Shown piece after piece: positions 7,166 through 15,247 of a stretch of DNA of 64,000 bases. The translations under genes were made by a program, and so were the position numbers. The notes under the pieces are model-generated. The model was given only the letters and a program-made list of their open reading frames with translations, had not been told where the DNA came from and did not search any database. The first letter of the stretch is position 1. Each line of letters starts with the position of its first letter. Origin of the DNA: a virus; the IMG/VR virus record IMGVR_UViG_3300024259_000016, positions 50,060 to 114,059 of that record; one strand, 5' to 3'.

Positions 7166-7705
7166 ATGCTGAGTGATTTCCCCCTAACGAGGGTTTGGGT
7201 GCACAAGCTGGCCAGGTACGATGGGGAGCGGACCAGGATAAACGAGAAGGTCGCAGCCTCCATGATGGGAATGGCGATCGTCCCGACGGCGAAGATGCGT
7301 CGGTCGGTGAGTGGGGGCCGTCGGTCTTGGCTCCCGATGCCGTTGAACTTGGAGATGCCTCGTGCCGCTTACGTGGTGGGAGTGAAGTACCTCCAGACAG
7401 GTTCTCCTACTTATGGCCACAATGATGCAGGTCCCCTTCTATTCGATGAGGCCGAAGCGCGAGTGCCGGTGCTTGAGTGCCGGTTCTGGCCGAGCGGGAA
7501 GTCCTTCTTCGTTCCCTTGGGAGGTTGGGTCTTATGCGAGGGGAAGTACGCTGGCCTTCGCCCGGTCTCTCCCCAGCAGCGATCCTGGGATGAGACTCCC
7601 AAGAAGACGGGTGACGATGCCCGGAAGGTGCTGCGGGAGGATGCATCCAAGCAGAAGCGGGGGCCCAACGGGGGATTCATCAAGGGGGGGAAAACTGATG
7701 GGTAG
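7166..7705 (+). CDS. Hypothetical protein, 179 aa
   Basis: Starts MLSDFPLTRVWVHKLARYDG; I chose this ATG because AAGGAGTGAGAAC lies directly ahead and it clears the previous stop. It contains a beta-rich block (ECRFWPSGKSFFVPLGGW) and a basic, glycine-rich tail. It overlaps the next gene by 8 bases. No family recognised. Confidence 0.6.
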   Translation: MLSDFPLTRVWVHKLARYDGERTRINEKVAASMMGMAIVPTAKMRRSVSGGRRSWLPMPLNLEMPRAAYVVGVKYLQTGSPTYGHNDAGPLLFDEAEARVPVLECRFWPSGKSFFVPLGGWVLCEGKYAGLRPVSPQQRSWDETPKKTGDDARKVLREDASKQKRGPNGGFIKGGKTDG

Positions 7706-8456
7706 ATTTGTCCTCTGGTGCGATGTTGACGGTGTGGTTTCTAACACTGTGGCGGGGATACAGATCGAGGTGGCTCGGAATACCGGTGTAGTCTTTCGTC
7801 CTCAGGATGTAGGCCAGCAGGCTGTCACCCAGGCCCTCGCCGACTCTGGCCTCTTTGAGAGTGGTTCGGACATGGAGGTATATGTCAAAGAGGCTATCTA
7901 TAAGGCCTTTGCCAGCCCTTTGTTCTACTCAGCGTTGGGGCACTATCCTGAGGCCTGGGCCGCGGTGGTATCCCTGTTGATGGCTAAGTCTCAGAAGGAG
8001 CTCTGGGCAGATCTGGTTGACGTCAGGTTCCTGACAGCCCGCCCCTTTGAGACGACCCGTATGCGGGTAGCTTCCCAGAAGTGGATCTCGGACAGGTTCG
8101 GCTGGGATGCCCTACTCTACTTTGAGCGTGCCCACGGTGCCAAGGACAAGGGAGAATTCCTGAGTCAGTGGGGTAGGGAGGCTGCAGAGTCTGAGACTTG
8201 GCTCATCCTCGAGGACAGCCTCGAGCAGGTCTACGGAATTCAACGAGAGATCATGGCAGGCTGCTTGCCATGCAAAAACATCTTTGTCTTCTTGGTTGAT
8301 CGGCCTTGGAACCAGATGGGTTGTAAGGGGAACGATGAGATTCTTCACAGTCTGGCTAATGGGCAATGGATAAGGATTTCAGAATCGGGGTTGGAGATGG
8401 CCCTCAGCAAGCAGGTTCTGCAACACGCGCAGGATAACACTGAGGAAGAGGGCTGA
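7698..8456 (+). CDS. HAD-family 5'(3')-nucleotidase-like phosphatase
   Basis: A 252-residue protein opening MGRFVLWCDVDGVVSNT. DVDGV gives the aspartate nucleophile D9 and acid/base D11 of the haloacid dehalogenase fold. LTARPF further on fits motif II and LILEDSLEQV the C-terminal acidic motif. The arrangement resembles 5' nucleotidases and related phage phosphatases that act on nucleoside monophosphates. AAGGGGGGG precedes the ATG. The stop and next start overlap (TGATG). The exact substrate is not determinable. Confidence 0.65.
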   Translation: MGRFVLWCDVDGVVSNTVAGIQIEVARNTGVVFRPQDVGQQAVTQALADSGLFESGSDMEVYVKEAIYKAFASPLFYSALGHYPEAWAAVVSLLMAKSQKELWADLVDVRFLTARPFETTRMRVASQKWISDRFGWDALLYFERAHGAKDKGEFLSQWGREAAESETWLILEDSLEQVYGIQREIMAGCLPCKNIFVFLVDRPWNQMGCKGNDEILHSLANGQWIRISESGLEMALSKQVLQHAQDNTEEEG

Positions 8457-9010
8457 TGGGTAAGTATTGGGATCTGACTCTTCCCCAGAAGAGGGCTTTG
8501 GTTGTACTGGGGCACTATCTACTGAAAGTCCATGCAGGCCCCAATCCCGAGGATGCGGCAGATGGGATCCCTGCCAGGGACCTACTACCTGAAGAACCAT
8601 CAAGGTCCCGAGTGACCCAACAGGTTGCCCTAGTCCTTTCCCGACTGTCTCGACGTCGCCCCCCTCTGATCCGAATGACGATGGCTAGTAAGGGCCATAG
8701 CTCTCCGACAACTTACAATCTCACTTCGACTGGATGGGACTTCTATAATAGATTCTGCGGGGAGCTGCACCTGGACCAGGCCGCCGAGCGGATGTCGTGC
8801 GGGGCCTGCGTCCATCGCTGCTCCACGTGCGGGCTGCCTCACGATGGAGACCCGAACCACTGGCGCGGCGACCGGCACATGGTGGCGGATCCAGGTGCGG
8901 GGTTTGCCGGGTGCGCGGTGGCGGATTTGGTTGAGTGTGGGGCGGTGGGGGCGGGTGCGAAAATGACCGCTTGCAACAAGGGAGGGACGAGAAATGAATC
9001 CAAAACCTAA
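8456..9010 (+). CDS. Winged-helix protein with cysteine-rich tail
   Basis: 184 residues. Residues 1-100 look like a winged helix (LTLPQKRALVVLGHYLL, then QQVALVLSRLSRRRPPLIR and a TTYNLTSTGWDFYNR wing), as in phage transcription regulators. From about residue 112, MSCGACVHRCSTCGLPHDGDPNHW adds four cysteines and two histidines in a zinc-finger-like pattern. DNA composition shifts around 8760, inside the gene, so the tail may be a later fusion. Confidence 0.55.
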   Translation: MGKYWDLTLPQKRALVVLGHYLLKVHAGPNPEDAADGIPARDLLPEEPSRSRVTQQVALVLSRLSRRRPPLIRMTMASKGHSSPTTYNLTSTGWDFYNRFCGELHLDQAAERMSCGACVHRCSTCGLPHDGDPNHWRGDRHMVADPGAGFAGCAVADLVECGAVGAGAKMTACNKGGTRNESKT

Positions 9011-9308
9011 CAGCCGAGATCAGATCCTGGCATTCGTCGGGGATATGAAAAAGAGGGCGCGCGCAACAGGTTCTGGCGGTGAGGAATATGCATACGACGT
9101 GGTTGAGGGATTCATTCAGTGGATGACACCTGATCCCGACGCGGCCCCGGCGAAGAGTGCGGGGGAGCGGGTGCTGGCGCTGGACTGCGACATCTTGCAC
9201 TTGAGGCACCCCGGCGAGTGGTGCGTCGTCAACGGTCACATGCGCGGCACAGGCCCGGACCCCCGAGTCGGCAGCGGCTGCGGTGCTCCGGGGCTTGAAG
9301 GAGTGTGA
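8994..9308 (+). CDS. Hypothetical protein, 104 aa
   Basis: Starts MNPKPNSRDQILAFVGDMKKRARAT, with GGGAGGGACGAGAA just upstream, and overlaps the previous gene by 17 bases. The helical N-terminus resembles many small phage proteins. The glycine-rich C-terminus includes DILHLRHPGEWCVVNG. Codons are GC-rich compared with the upstream genes. Function unknown. Confidence 0.55.
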   Translation: MNPKPNSRDQILAFVGDMKKRARATGSGGEEYAYDVVEGFIQWMTPDPDAAPAKSAGERVLALDCDILHLRHPGEWCVVNGHMRGTGPDPRVGSGCGAPGLEGV

Positions 9309-9311
9309 GTG

Positions 9312-9671
9312 ATGGGACACATGAGACACCATTCAATAATCGTGACCGGGTGCATGGACGGCGCACTGGACAAGGCCCACGACGAGGCGGTTCGTCTGTT
9401 CGCATGGGTAAGCCCAAGATGCCCAGACCAGACCAACGGCTACCGCTCCTTCTTCATCCCGCCCGATGGAAGCAAGGAGGGTTGGGATGAATCTGAAAGC
9501 GGAGACAGTCACAGGAACGCGTTCGTGGCCTTCCTCCAGTCACTCCGGTATGAGGACGGCTCATCTCCCGTTGACTGGGTCGAGGTGGTTTTCGGTGACG
9601 ATGGCGACTGGACCGAAGTTACGCGGGAGGTCAATAAGGACACCACCAAGGAGCCAGAAACCGATGCATAA
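9312..9671 (+). CDS. Conserved hypothetical phage protein, 119 aa
   Basis: Starts MGHMRHHSIIVTGCMDGALDKAH. The blocks NGYRSFFIPPDGSKEGWDES and DWVEVVFGDDG match, as I recall it, a widely distributed family of uncharacterised phage proteins of this length. I prefer ATG 9312 to the GTG directly before it. The gene sits in the compositionally distinct block 8760-10790. Function unknown. Confidence 0.65.
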   Translation: MGHMRHHSIIVTGCMDGALDKAHDEAVRLFAWVSPRCPDQTNGYRSFFIPPDGSKEGWDESESGDSHRNAFVAFLQSLRYEDGSSPVDWVEVVFGDDGDWTEVTREVNKDTTKEPETDA

Positions 9672-9954
9672 CCAGGACCAGGAACGCGAGGGGCTGCGGG
9701 CGCTGGACACCGTGCGGCACTATATCAACGCGACAGGCCGACTCGGCATACACCCCAAGGCAGAAACCCTGGAAGCCCTCGCGACCCTGACCCGGCTCGT
9801 GTCCGGGCGTCAAGATGTGGCGGACGGCGATGCACCGCTGGCACTACAGCGCCTGGAGCGCAACCATATTCGCAACTGCAACGGGTGGGCGCCAGATCAG
9901 GCCGTAGCTGACCTTGCTACCGTGTGGCGGATTGTTTCGGGGAGTCGAGTTTAG
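9664..9954 (+). CDS. Hypothetical protein, 96 aa
   Basis: Starts MHNQDQEREGLRALDTVRHY at an ATG overlapping the previous stop by 8 bases. Predicted all-helical and charged. No family recognised. Confidence 0.5.
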   Translation: MHNQDQEREGLRALDTVRHYINATGRLGIHPKAETLEALATLTRLVSGRQDVADGDAPLALQRLERNHIRNCNGWAPDQAVADLATVWRIVSGSRV

Positions 9955-10272
9955 GTGGGGGTTGATGCGATTGAGGCGCTGGAGCGGGAACGTGACGCGC
10001 TCCGATCCGAGGTTAAGGGTGTGCGCACATGGGCCGGCATAGAGGCTGATAACGTGGATGCGCTGAACGTGGAGCTGGCCCGTGTTCGGAAGCGTGTAGC
10101 CGCCATGACCGTTAGGATAACTATCCAGGCCAACCGTGTTCGGAAGCAGATATCCGCCATGACCGCCGCCCGCGCACTGTTGACCAGGTGCATACCACTA
10201 GCCAAGAGCCACGACGAGACCCTGTATCAGGACATCGTGCGGGCGCTCAAGGATGGGGAGAAAAATGGATAG
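9955..10272 (+). CDS. Coiled-coil protein with an internal duplication
   Basis: 105 residues from a GTG directly after the previous stop. Heptad-like composition (IEALERERDALRSEVKG) suggests a coiled coil. RVRKRVAAMT and RVRKQISAMT repeat at an 18-residue spacing, matching a 54-bp DNA repeat (10081 and 10135). Function unknown. Confidence 0.5.
   Translation: MGVDAIEALERERDALRSEVKGVRTWAGIEADNVDALNVELARVRKRVAAMTVRITIQANRVRKQISAMTAARALLTRCIPLAKSHDETLYQDIVRALKDGEKNG
10081..10168 (+). repeat. 54-bp direct duplication inside a coiled-coil gene
   Basis: CGTGTTCGGAAGC at 10081 recurs at 10135, and CGCCATGACCG follows at matching positions in both copies. The copies are imperfect but in the same reading frame. 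Confidence 0.65.
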
Positions 10273-10444
10273 TCAACAAAAAATGCAGCGTGAGATTGCC
10301 GCACTTAAGGACAGGATTGTCGCCGTGGCAGAGGAGAAGGACGCCGAGATTGAGCGGCTGAGGCGGGAGCGAGACGAAGCCCGCGCCGGCGTCACCAGGC
10401 TACAAGGTGTGGTCGAGATGCTCAAGTCGGGCGGGGCGGGGTGA
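10265..10444 (+). CDS. Small coiled-coil protein, 59 aa
   Basis: Starts MDSQQKMQREIAALKDRIVAV; GGGGAGAAAA just before supports this ATG. Nearly the whole length is charged heptad sequence (EEKDAEIERLRRERDEA). It overlaps the next gene by one base. Function unknown. Confidence 0.5.
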   Translation: MDSQQKMQREIAALKDRIVAVAEEKDAEIERLRRERDEARAGVTRLQGVVEMLKSGGAG

Positions 10445-10782
10445 TGAGCACATGCAACTGCGGGCCGCGCGGACATGGCCCAGAATGTACAGCGCAGGCA
10501 GGGGAGATATCCCGGCTCAGCGAACAGGTCCGGGAACTGAAAAACGGGGTGGGAGCCACGACCGAGCGGTGGGAGATGGGGAAGTACGCGCAGATGGTCT
10601 ATGAGCGCCACGACTACAAACAGGGATACTGGGAGCAAAAATTCGGATTCCGGGTTGGCGACCGGATCTGGTGGGTGGGCGTGGAAGGGTACGGCCACGA
10701 CGAAGAACAGAGCAAGAAGGACAAAGGGACTTGCCGCGAGATAGTGCGGCGCTTGAATGCCGACCCCGAGCCCGGCGAGTAA
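10444..10782 (+). CDS. Hypothetical protein, 112 aa
   Basis: Starts MSTCNCGPRGHGPECTAQAGE, with a short cysteine/histidine cluster at the N-terminus, then a helix (SRLSEQVRELK). A C-terminal aromatic block (GDRIWWVGVEGYGHDEE) looks like a small beta domain. Stop and start overlap with the previous gene. Last gene of the GC-rich block. Function unknown. Confidence 0.5.
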   Translation: MSTCNCGPRGHGPECTAQAGEISRLSEQVRELKNGVGATTERWEMGKYAQMVYERHDYKQGYWEQKFGFRVGDRIWWVGVEGYGHDEEQSKKDKGTCREIVRRLNADPEPGE

Positions 10783-10800
10783 CCGGCAGGGGGCGGGGGG

Positions 10801-10859
10801 TTGACTTCTGTGGCGCACGTGGCACACTCTGCTGGACTATCTAATCTGTGATGAAATAC
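10801..10859 (+). promoter_or_regulatory. TTGAC plus GTGGCGC/GTGGCAC element and shared leader
   Basis: TTGACT at 10801 is followed by GTGGCGC at 10810 and GTGGCAC at 10819, the same +9/+18 register as at 6005. TATCTAAT at about 10839 is a possible -10 element. TGTGATGAAATAC (10847-10859) repeats the sequence around the start at 4323. A GAGGAGGAAGAG ribosome site then precedes the gene at 10873. Confidence 0.6.
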
Positions 10860-10872
10860 TGAGGAGGAAGAG

Positions 10873-11127
10873 ATGCCGAAACAGCCCAAGACCATTAAGT
10901 ACTCACCGGCGGATGAGCGCCTGCTGCTGGAGTACTGGAACAACCACCACAGGGCCTGGCAGTATCCGTCGGCTTCTGACCTGACCCTGTGCCGGAAGAT
11001 CGTTGCGGCGCCACAGAAGTATGGAGACATGATGGAGATGTCGGTGTGCCCTCACGGGGACCTGCAGGGACGCGAGAGGTTCCGCCTGACCCCGGTGGGC
11101 CGTGCCCGGGTTGGTAAGGACCTGTAG
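10873..11127 (+). CDS. Hypothetical basic protein, 84 aa
   Basis: Starts MPKQPKTIKYSPADERLLLEYW after a strong GAGGAGG site. It ends QGRERFRLTPVGRARVGKDL, a pattern seen at the wing of small winged-helix proteins, so DNA binding is possible. First gene after the regulatory element at 10801. Confidence 0.55.
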   Translation: MPKQPKTIKYSPADERLLLEYWNNHHRAWQYPSASDLTLCRKIVAAPQKYGDMMEMSVCPHGDLQGRERFRLTPVGRARVGKDL

Positions 11128-11448
11128 GTGGGGCGGCCAGATCCCATACTGGAGATGATGAAGCCTCTCGATGGGGCTGACCGGATCTTGGCTGTGCAAA
11201 CCTACCTCCGGCAGATGCTGACACTGTCATGCTCCAAGGCCGGTGTGACCGTTGAGGCGTATCGTAAACTCGAGCCGGCCTGGTGCAAATTCATCGATAA
11301 GTTCCCCGATGTGGGGGTAGCAGGTCTGCAACACCTGGAGCCAGCTTGGCAGCAGATGGCCAGTCAGGCATTTGTGTGGGCGGACCTGCCGGAGCCAGGG
11401 GAGACGACTGAAGGAAAACCCCTGAAGGTGCTGGAGGTGAAGATATGA
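11128..11448 (+). CDS. Hypothetical protein, 106 aa
   Basis: Starts at a GTG immediately after the previous TAG. MGRPDPILEMMKPLDGADRILAV is followed by helical sequence. It overlaps the next gene by ATGA. No family recognised. Confidence 0.5.
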   Translation: MGRPDPILEMMKPLDGADRILAVQTYLRQMLTLSCSKAGVTVEAYRKLEPAWCKFIDKFPDVGVAGLQHLEPAWQQMASQAFVWADLPEPGETTEGKPLKVLEVKI

Positions 11449-11837
11449 GCCGCGAAGGTCTGACGTCCCATCCGATCGTTAACAAGATGGCGTCCCTGCT
11501 GCTTGATGAGGTCCAGGAACATGGCCTGGAGGCATTGGTCCTCCCTACCGGAGGCGGCCTGGACCTGTCATTGTGTGTCCAGAGAAAGAACTCTGTGCGC
11601 AGTCTCCTGCGAATCGAGGTAGTCTTCGGCAGGGAAGAGAGCGGTTCCGACTTGCTCCTGGTGGTCATGGACTGCGACTGTATCGCTGAGACCCACAAGG
11701 CGATCATGACCAATAAGGGGAGAGGAGGTCCTGACTCTACCTTGGTGTTCAATACAGGGGACCTGGAGACCGATCCGAAGTTGCCCGATGCTGTAGAGCA
11801 GGTCAAGGCGTTGGTCAAAGCCTGCGCCGGACTGTAG
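11445..11837 (+). CDS. Hypothetical protein, 130 aa
   Basis: Starts MSREGLTSHPIVNKMASLLLDE and is coupled by ATGA to the preceding gene. Alternating beta/alpha composition (SLLRIEVVFGREES, SDLLLVVMDCDCI). No family recognised. Confidence 0.55.
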   Translation: MSREGLTSHPIVNKMASLLLDEVQEHGLEALVLPTGGGLDLSLCVQRKNSVRSLLRIEVVFGREESGSDLLLVVMDCDCIAETHKAIMTNKGRGGPDSTLVFNTGDLETDPKLPDAVEQVKALVKACAGL

Positions 11838-11874
11838 AATAAGTTCTTCTGAAGACCGGGGAAAGTGAAAGTAC

Positions 11875-12123
11875 GTGGCCGCAAAGAAGAGACAGAAAAA
11901 AGTCGTAAAGGTCCGACATCGTCCCCCCCTCCATACCACCATCTCGAAGTACGCCCGGGGATTGCTTGACGGCCTGATTGCTGATGTCAAGACCGCGGGG
12001 AAACCCGAACTCAAGCAGTCAGCCATCCTTGATCGCTGCATCATCGCTCAGGTACCGAAGCTTCGGGAACAGAATGGTCTCCCCCCGGATCCCGAGCAGG
12101 TCGCCAGAGAGGGGGGCAAGTAA
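11875..12123 (+). CDS. Small basic protein, possible ribbon-helix-helix type
   Basis: 82 residues from a GTG. The start is lysine-rich (MAAKKRQKKVVKVRHRPPLHTTIS), then SKYARGLLDGLIADVKTAG and a second helix. A basic arm, short strand and two helices loosely resemble ribbon-helix-helix regulators. Immediately upstream of the methyltransferase gene. Low certainty on function. Confidence 0.5.
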   Translation: MAAKKRQKKVVKVRHRPPLHTTISKYARGLLDGLIADVKTAGKPELKQSAILDRCIIAQVPKLREQNGLPPDPEQVAREGGK

Positions 12124-12145
12124 CCCCTTCCCCCCCTCCCCCCTT

Positions 12146-12880
12146 ATGCCCCGACAACCGGCCTCGATTTATCTATACCAAGGGGACATGTTTGATGTCC
12201 TTCCTTACCTGGTGCGTGCCGGGTTGGACCTGCAGTCCATCTTCACTGATCCCCCCTATTCCGATGTAACCTGTGATGGCCACAACAAAGGAGCCTCTGG
12301 CGTAGAGGGGCGGGGAGTTATTGAGTACTCGAGCTGGGGGGCGGAGGAGGCCCGTCGGTTCTGTCGAGAGATTGCTGTATTGGCACATGGATGGGTTGGG
12401 GTGCTGACTGACGACATTCTGGCTGCTGTGTTCCGTGAGTATCTGAAGAAGCCTGTTGCAGACGGGGGGGCTGGTCGGTACAGCTTCGCACCGGTACCCT
12501 GTGTTGTCCCTGCCAGCCGGGTCCGGTTCCAAGGAGATGGGCCCCCTTGTGAATCCCACTACCTGGTGGTGGGCCGCCCGAAGCAGGACAGGTTCGTCGG
12601 AGGCTGGTCCCCGCGGGGATACTATATCGGGCATCGGGAGGAACCCTTGAAAGTCCTGGGGGGCAAACCCTTGTCCTTGATGGTCCCGATCGTGAGGGAC
12701 TACTACTCCAGGGGGGCTGGTGGGTTCGTTTGTGATCCGTGCCTCGGTAACGGCCAGACCTGCATTGCTTGCTCAATATCGGGAATCCCGTCAGTGGGGA
12801 TCGAGATGAGTGAGGAGAACCTGGACCTGGCGTATCGCCGATGTTTGGAACATGGTCTCCCTGTTACACTGGTCACCTAA
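12146..12880 (+). CDS. DNA methyltransferase (DPPY type)
   Basis: 244 residues. TDPPYSD at about 34-40 is catalytic motif IV of adenine-N6/cytosine-N4 methyltransferases. VCDPCLGNGQTCIA at about 195-208 is the AdoMet-binding motif I, usually DPFxGxGTT, here with C and Q replacing F and T. Order IV then I fits the beta class. EEPLKVLGGKPLSLM resembles the KP-containing motif just before motif I. No restriction partner is next to it, so it probably protects phage DNA. The start ATG follows a C-rich stretch without a clear ribosome site. Confidence 0.8.
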   Translation: MPRQPASIYLYQGDMFDVLPYLVRAGLDLQSIFTDPPYSDVTCDGHNKGASGVEGRGVIEYSSWGAEEARRFCREIAVLAHGWVGVLTDDILAAVFREYLKKPVADGGAGRYSFAPVPCVVPASRVRFQGDGPPCESHYLVVGRPKQDRFVGGWSPRGYYIGHREEPLKVLGGKPLSLMVPIVRDYYSRGAGGFVCDPCLGNGQTCIACSISGIPSVGIEMSEENLDLAYRRCLEHGLPVTLVT

Positions 12881-12891
12881 CGGAGGACTTG

Positions 12892-13749
12892 ATGTCTGAT
12901 TACCCTACTCTGAGACTTACCAAGCCGGCGACCCACAGCCCTGCTGTTACCCGTCTGCAGGAGCTCCTGGACCTTGCCGGGTTTGCTCTCCAATGCGATG
13001 GATGGTTTGGACGGGAAACCCATAAAGCGGTTGTTGCCTTTCAGAAGCTCACTTCTATCGAACCTGACGGGGTGGCCGGTCTGCGGACCTGGGCTGCCCT
13101 CGAGCCCCCGACGAATGCGGCCCCTCGTCCGGAAGATTCGGATCCGATCGTCAGCCGCATTGGCTACCATCCCAAGCCGCGGCTGTTCCAGCGGGTCAGG
13201 GAATGGGCCGATATCTGCGGCGTGACCCTGCATCAGATGGGGATCCTCGTTTCCGACACACCGCAACGTCAGGATACTCTCGGGGCACATATTTCTATCC
13301 TCCGCTCGGGTGCCATCGTCCGGGTGAACCCGATGACAGACATGATTTGGCATGCCCAGAAGCTGAGCCACAAGACCGTTGGGATTGAGTTCAATGGGAA
13401 TATGGAGGGTATCGAGGGGGACCGTTCTACTCTTTGGGGAGATGCCGGCCCTCATCCTGTAACTGATGCACAAGTGGATGCGGCCAACGACGTCCTGTTC
13501 CCTTGGTTGGTTCGATGTTTTGAGGCCAATGGGGTGCACTTCAGCAACGTCCATGCACATCGCCAATCCAGTGGTACCCGACGGGCCGACCCGGGGTCAG
13601 AGATCTGGCAGCGGGTAGGGATTCCGTGGATCGAGAGGCTGAAGGCACTAGGGATGGGCAAGCGGGGGGACGGTGGAGCAGGGTTCTCGGTGGGGGACGG
13701 TCGGTCAATTCCGAAGGAGTGGAACCCGGAGTACCCTGGGAAGTACTGA
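12892..13749 (+). CDS. Endolysin: N-acetylmuramoyl-L-alanine amidase with peptidoglycan-binding domain
   Basis: 285 residues. Residues 14-70 form a peptidoglycan-binding domain (AVTRLQELLDLAG, CDGWFGRETHKAVVAFQK). About 85-240 is an Amidase_2/PGRP fold: TLHQMG gives H114, HAHRQ gives H221/H223 and RADPG gives D233, matching the zinc ligand pattern. It should cleave the lactyl-alanine bond of peptidoglycan. There is no signal peptide, so export by a holin is expected. CGGAGG precedes the ATG. Its lysis partners lie on the opposite strand, tail to tail. Confidence 0.9.
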   Translation: MSDYPTLRLTKPATHSPAVTRLQELLDLAGFALQCDGWFGRETHKAVVAFQKLTSIEPDGVAGLRTWAALEPPTNAAPRPEDSDPIVSRIGYHPKPRLFQRVREWADICGVTLHQMGILVSDTPQRQDTLGAHISILRSGAIVRVNPMTDMIWHAQKLSHKTVGIEFNGNMEGIEGDRSTLWGDAGPHPVTDAQVDAANDVLFPWLVRCFEANGVHFSNVHAHRQSSGTRRADPGSEIWQRVGIPWIERLKALGMGKRGDGGAGFSVGDGRSIPKEWNPEYPGKY

Positions 13750-13877
13750 CCGGCGAGGCCCTGAGATGCTCTGTGCCGGGCCGAACCCACAATCCGGTAC
13801 ACCTGCATTGCCGGGTCCGGGCTCTGTCGGGGGCGTGTGCGGTGCGAATTGTGGCGGGGGTGTGCGGGTGGGGGTGT

Positions 13878-14435
13878 CTACGGGACGGAGGCGGGAGTCG
13901 CGGCGCTCTCTGCCGGCGCTGGGTCGGGTGTTGGGCACACCGGGCAGACCTTATCCGGGCACTCCAGCAGGCCGGCGAAGAACAGGCACCACGACTGCTC
14001 CATGCTCATGGGGTCGGGCCACTTCTTGAGGCACGCAGCCCCGGCCTTGTCGGCCCCCTTGGCAAGCAGGTCGGCCTTCACTCCCTGGGCGATGTTGGTG
14101 AGCATCGGGCTGGGCCTGAAGCCGTCGCACCCGTTGAGGGTCACCAGGGCGATGAGGACGCCGGCCGCAATGACGAACATACGCACCGACTCACCGAGCT
14201 GGACGTATCCGCCCTCCTTGGACGCGGCGGCGCCGATGGCCGTGGCCGCCCTGATTCGCCCGAAGATTGCGAGGCCTCCGGTGATAGTCATGAGCAGGGT
14301 TTTGAGCCATGCGGGCAGGTAGGGGTCGAGCACGCCGGTCATCTCGTGGGTGGCCCCCTGCGCGATAGTCGCCAGGGCTGCCAGGATGGTGAGACTCAGA
14401 TACCAGGGCTTGGCCCCGTTTGTTTCCTTGGTCAT
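13878..14435 (-). CDS. Holin-like protein with lipoprotein-like C-terminal part
   Basis: 185 residues from MTKETNG; GGAGGAGAA before this ATG decides the start. Hydrophobic segments at about 12-30 and 40-60 and the motif GGLAIFGRIRAATAI resemble small phage holins. A third segment, MFVIAAGVLIALVTLNGC, looks like a lipoprotein signal with an LNGC lipobox, followed by a cysteine-rich, proline-ended tail. This suggests a holin fused to an outer-membrane spanin-like lipoprotein, or an internal start at 14180 yielding the lipoprotein separately. Last gene of the leftward unit. Confidence 0.6.
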   Translation of the reverse strand: MTKETNGAKPWYLSLTILAALATIAQGATHEMTGVLDPYLPAWLKTLLMTITGGLAIFGRIRAATAIGAAASKEGGYVQLGESVRMFVIAAGVLIALVTLNGCDGFRPSPMLTNIAQGVKADLLAKGADKAGAACLKKWPDPMSMEQSWCLFFAGLLECPDKVCPVCPTPDPAPAESAATPASVP

Positions 14436-15247
14436 GATTCTCCTCCTAGTACCTTGCGGCACCATGTTGTCGAACGTGGATTATACAACCCCCAGGGGCA
14501 CCTCTTGCAAGCGGGGATATTGGGCTTGGCTTCGCACTGACGGCGGGACCGGACCAGCAGACGTGCCGCCTCGGCCGCGTTCACGTAGAAGTCCTGCAGC
14601 GCCTCCCTGAAGCGGTCGCCCCCGCGGGTGTGTACATCCAGGGCGCGAACCTGCCAGGGGCCGACGTCTGCCTGCTTGCCGTCTCGGCGCACCACCATGC
14701 GGCACCGACTCTCGGCCTTACATACCTTCCAAAGCAGTCCACGGGGCAGGTCACGGGCTCGCTCTAGGGCACGGATGTAGGCCCGGCGTTCGGACCTCGC
14801 CGCCTCGGCTTCAGCAGGTCTGCACCCCGTCCTGAAGGCGAAGAAGGCCACCGCCGCAACGATCATGAACAACAGGCCCACAGCCCATACTGGCAACAGG
14901 CCCTTGCGTGGTCCGGGGATGACGTCCAGTTCCGCCAGTGCCAGGTCGACTAGGTTGTCCATCATTTCTTCAGTAATACCTGGGGCCTCAACCACCTTCT
15001 CACTGCAACCGTTCGGGCAGATGGCACGGGCGGGCTGACGGCGCGGGTCCCCGCCCTCGTTGCCGCGCACCCGGTCCGGGTCCCAGTAGCGCACCTTGAT
15101 TTGCACAGGGGGCCGCGGTGGCTTGCCGCACCCGCAGGAGAGCTCCACGTCGGCCCATACGGCATAGGTCCCCTTGGTTGGGTCATGCGGGTTCATCTGT
15201 GGCGGGTGGATTTTGTAGACGTGGAGGACTTGAAAGAGAGTGGGCAT
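14432..15247 (-). CDS. Membrane-anchored lytic transglycosylase-like protein
   Basis: 271 residues. A cysteine-containing N-terminal domain (about 1-110: LSCGCGKPP, ICPNGCSEK) precedes one transmembrane segment (VWAVGLLFMIVAAVAFFAF, about 118-136). The C-terminal part has LPRGLLWKVCKAESRCR, which fits the catalytic Glu helix of soluble lytic transglycosylases, then DVGPWQVRALDV and YNPRSTTWC, typical of that fold. It is probably a second wall-degrading enzyme acting outside the inner membrane. It overlaps the holin gene by 4 bases. Confidence 0.65.
   Translation of the reverse strand: MPTLFQVLHVYKIHPPQMNPHDPTKGTYAVWADVELSCGCGKPPRPPVQIKVRYWDPDRVRGNEGGDPRRQPARAICPNGCSEKVVEAPGITEEMMDNLVDLALAELDVIPGPRKGLLPVWAVGLLFMIVAAVAFFAFRTGCRPAEAEAARSERRAYIRALERARDLPRGLLWKVCKAESRCRMVVRRDGKQADVGPWQVRALDVHTRGGDRFREALQDFYVNAAEAARLLVRSRRQCEAKPNIPACKRCPWGLYNPRSTTWCRKVLGGES

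Noticed and set aside
13626-14540. 304-codon plus-strand frame over the endolysin end and holin gene
   Set aside because: It overlaps two well-supported genes and its translation is Arg/Gly-rich shadow sequence.
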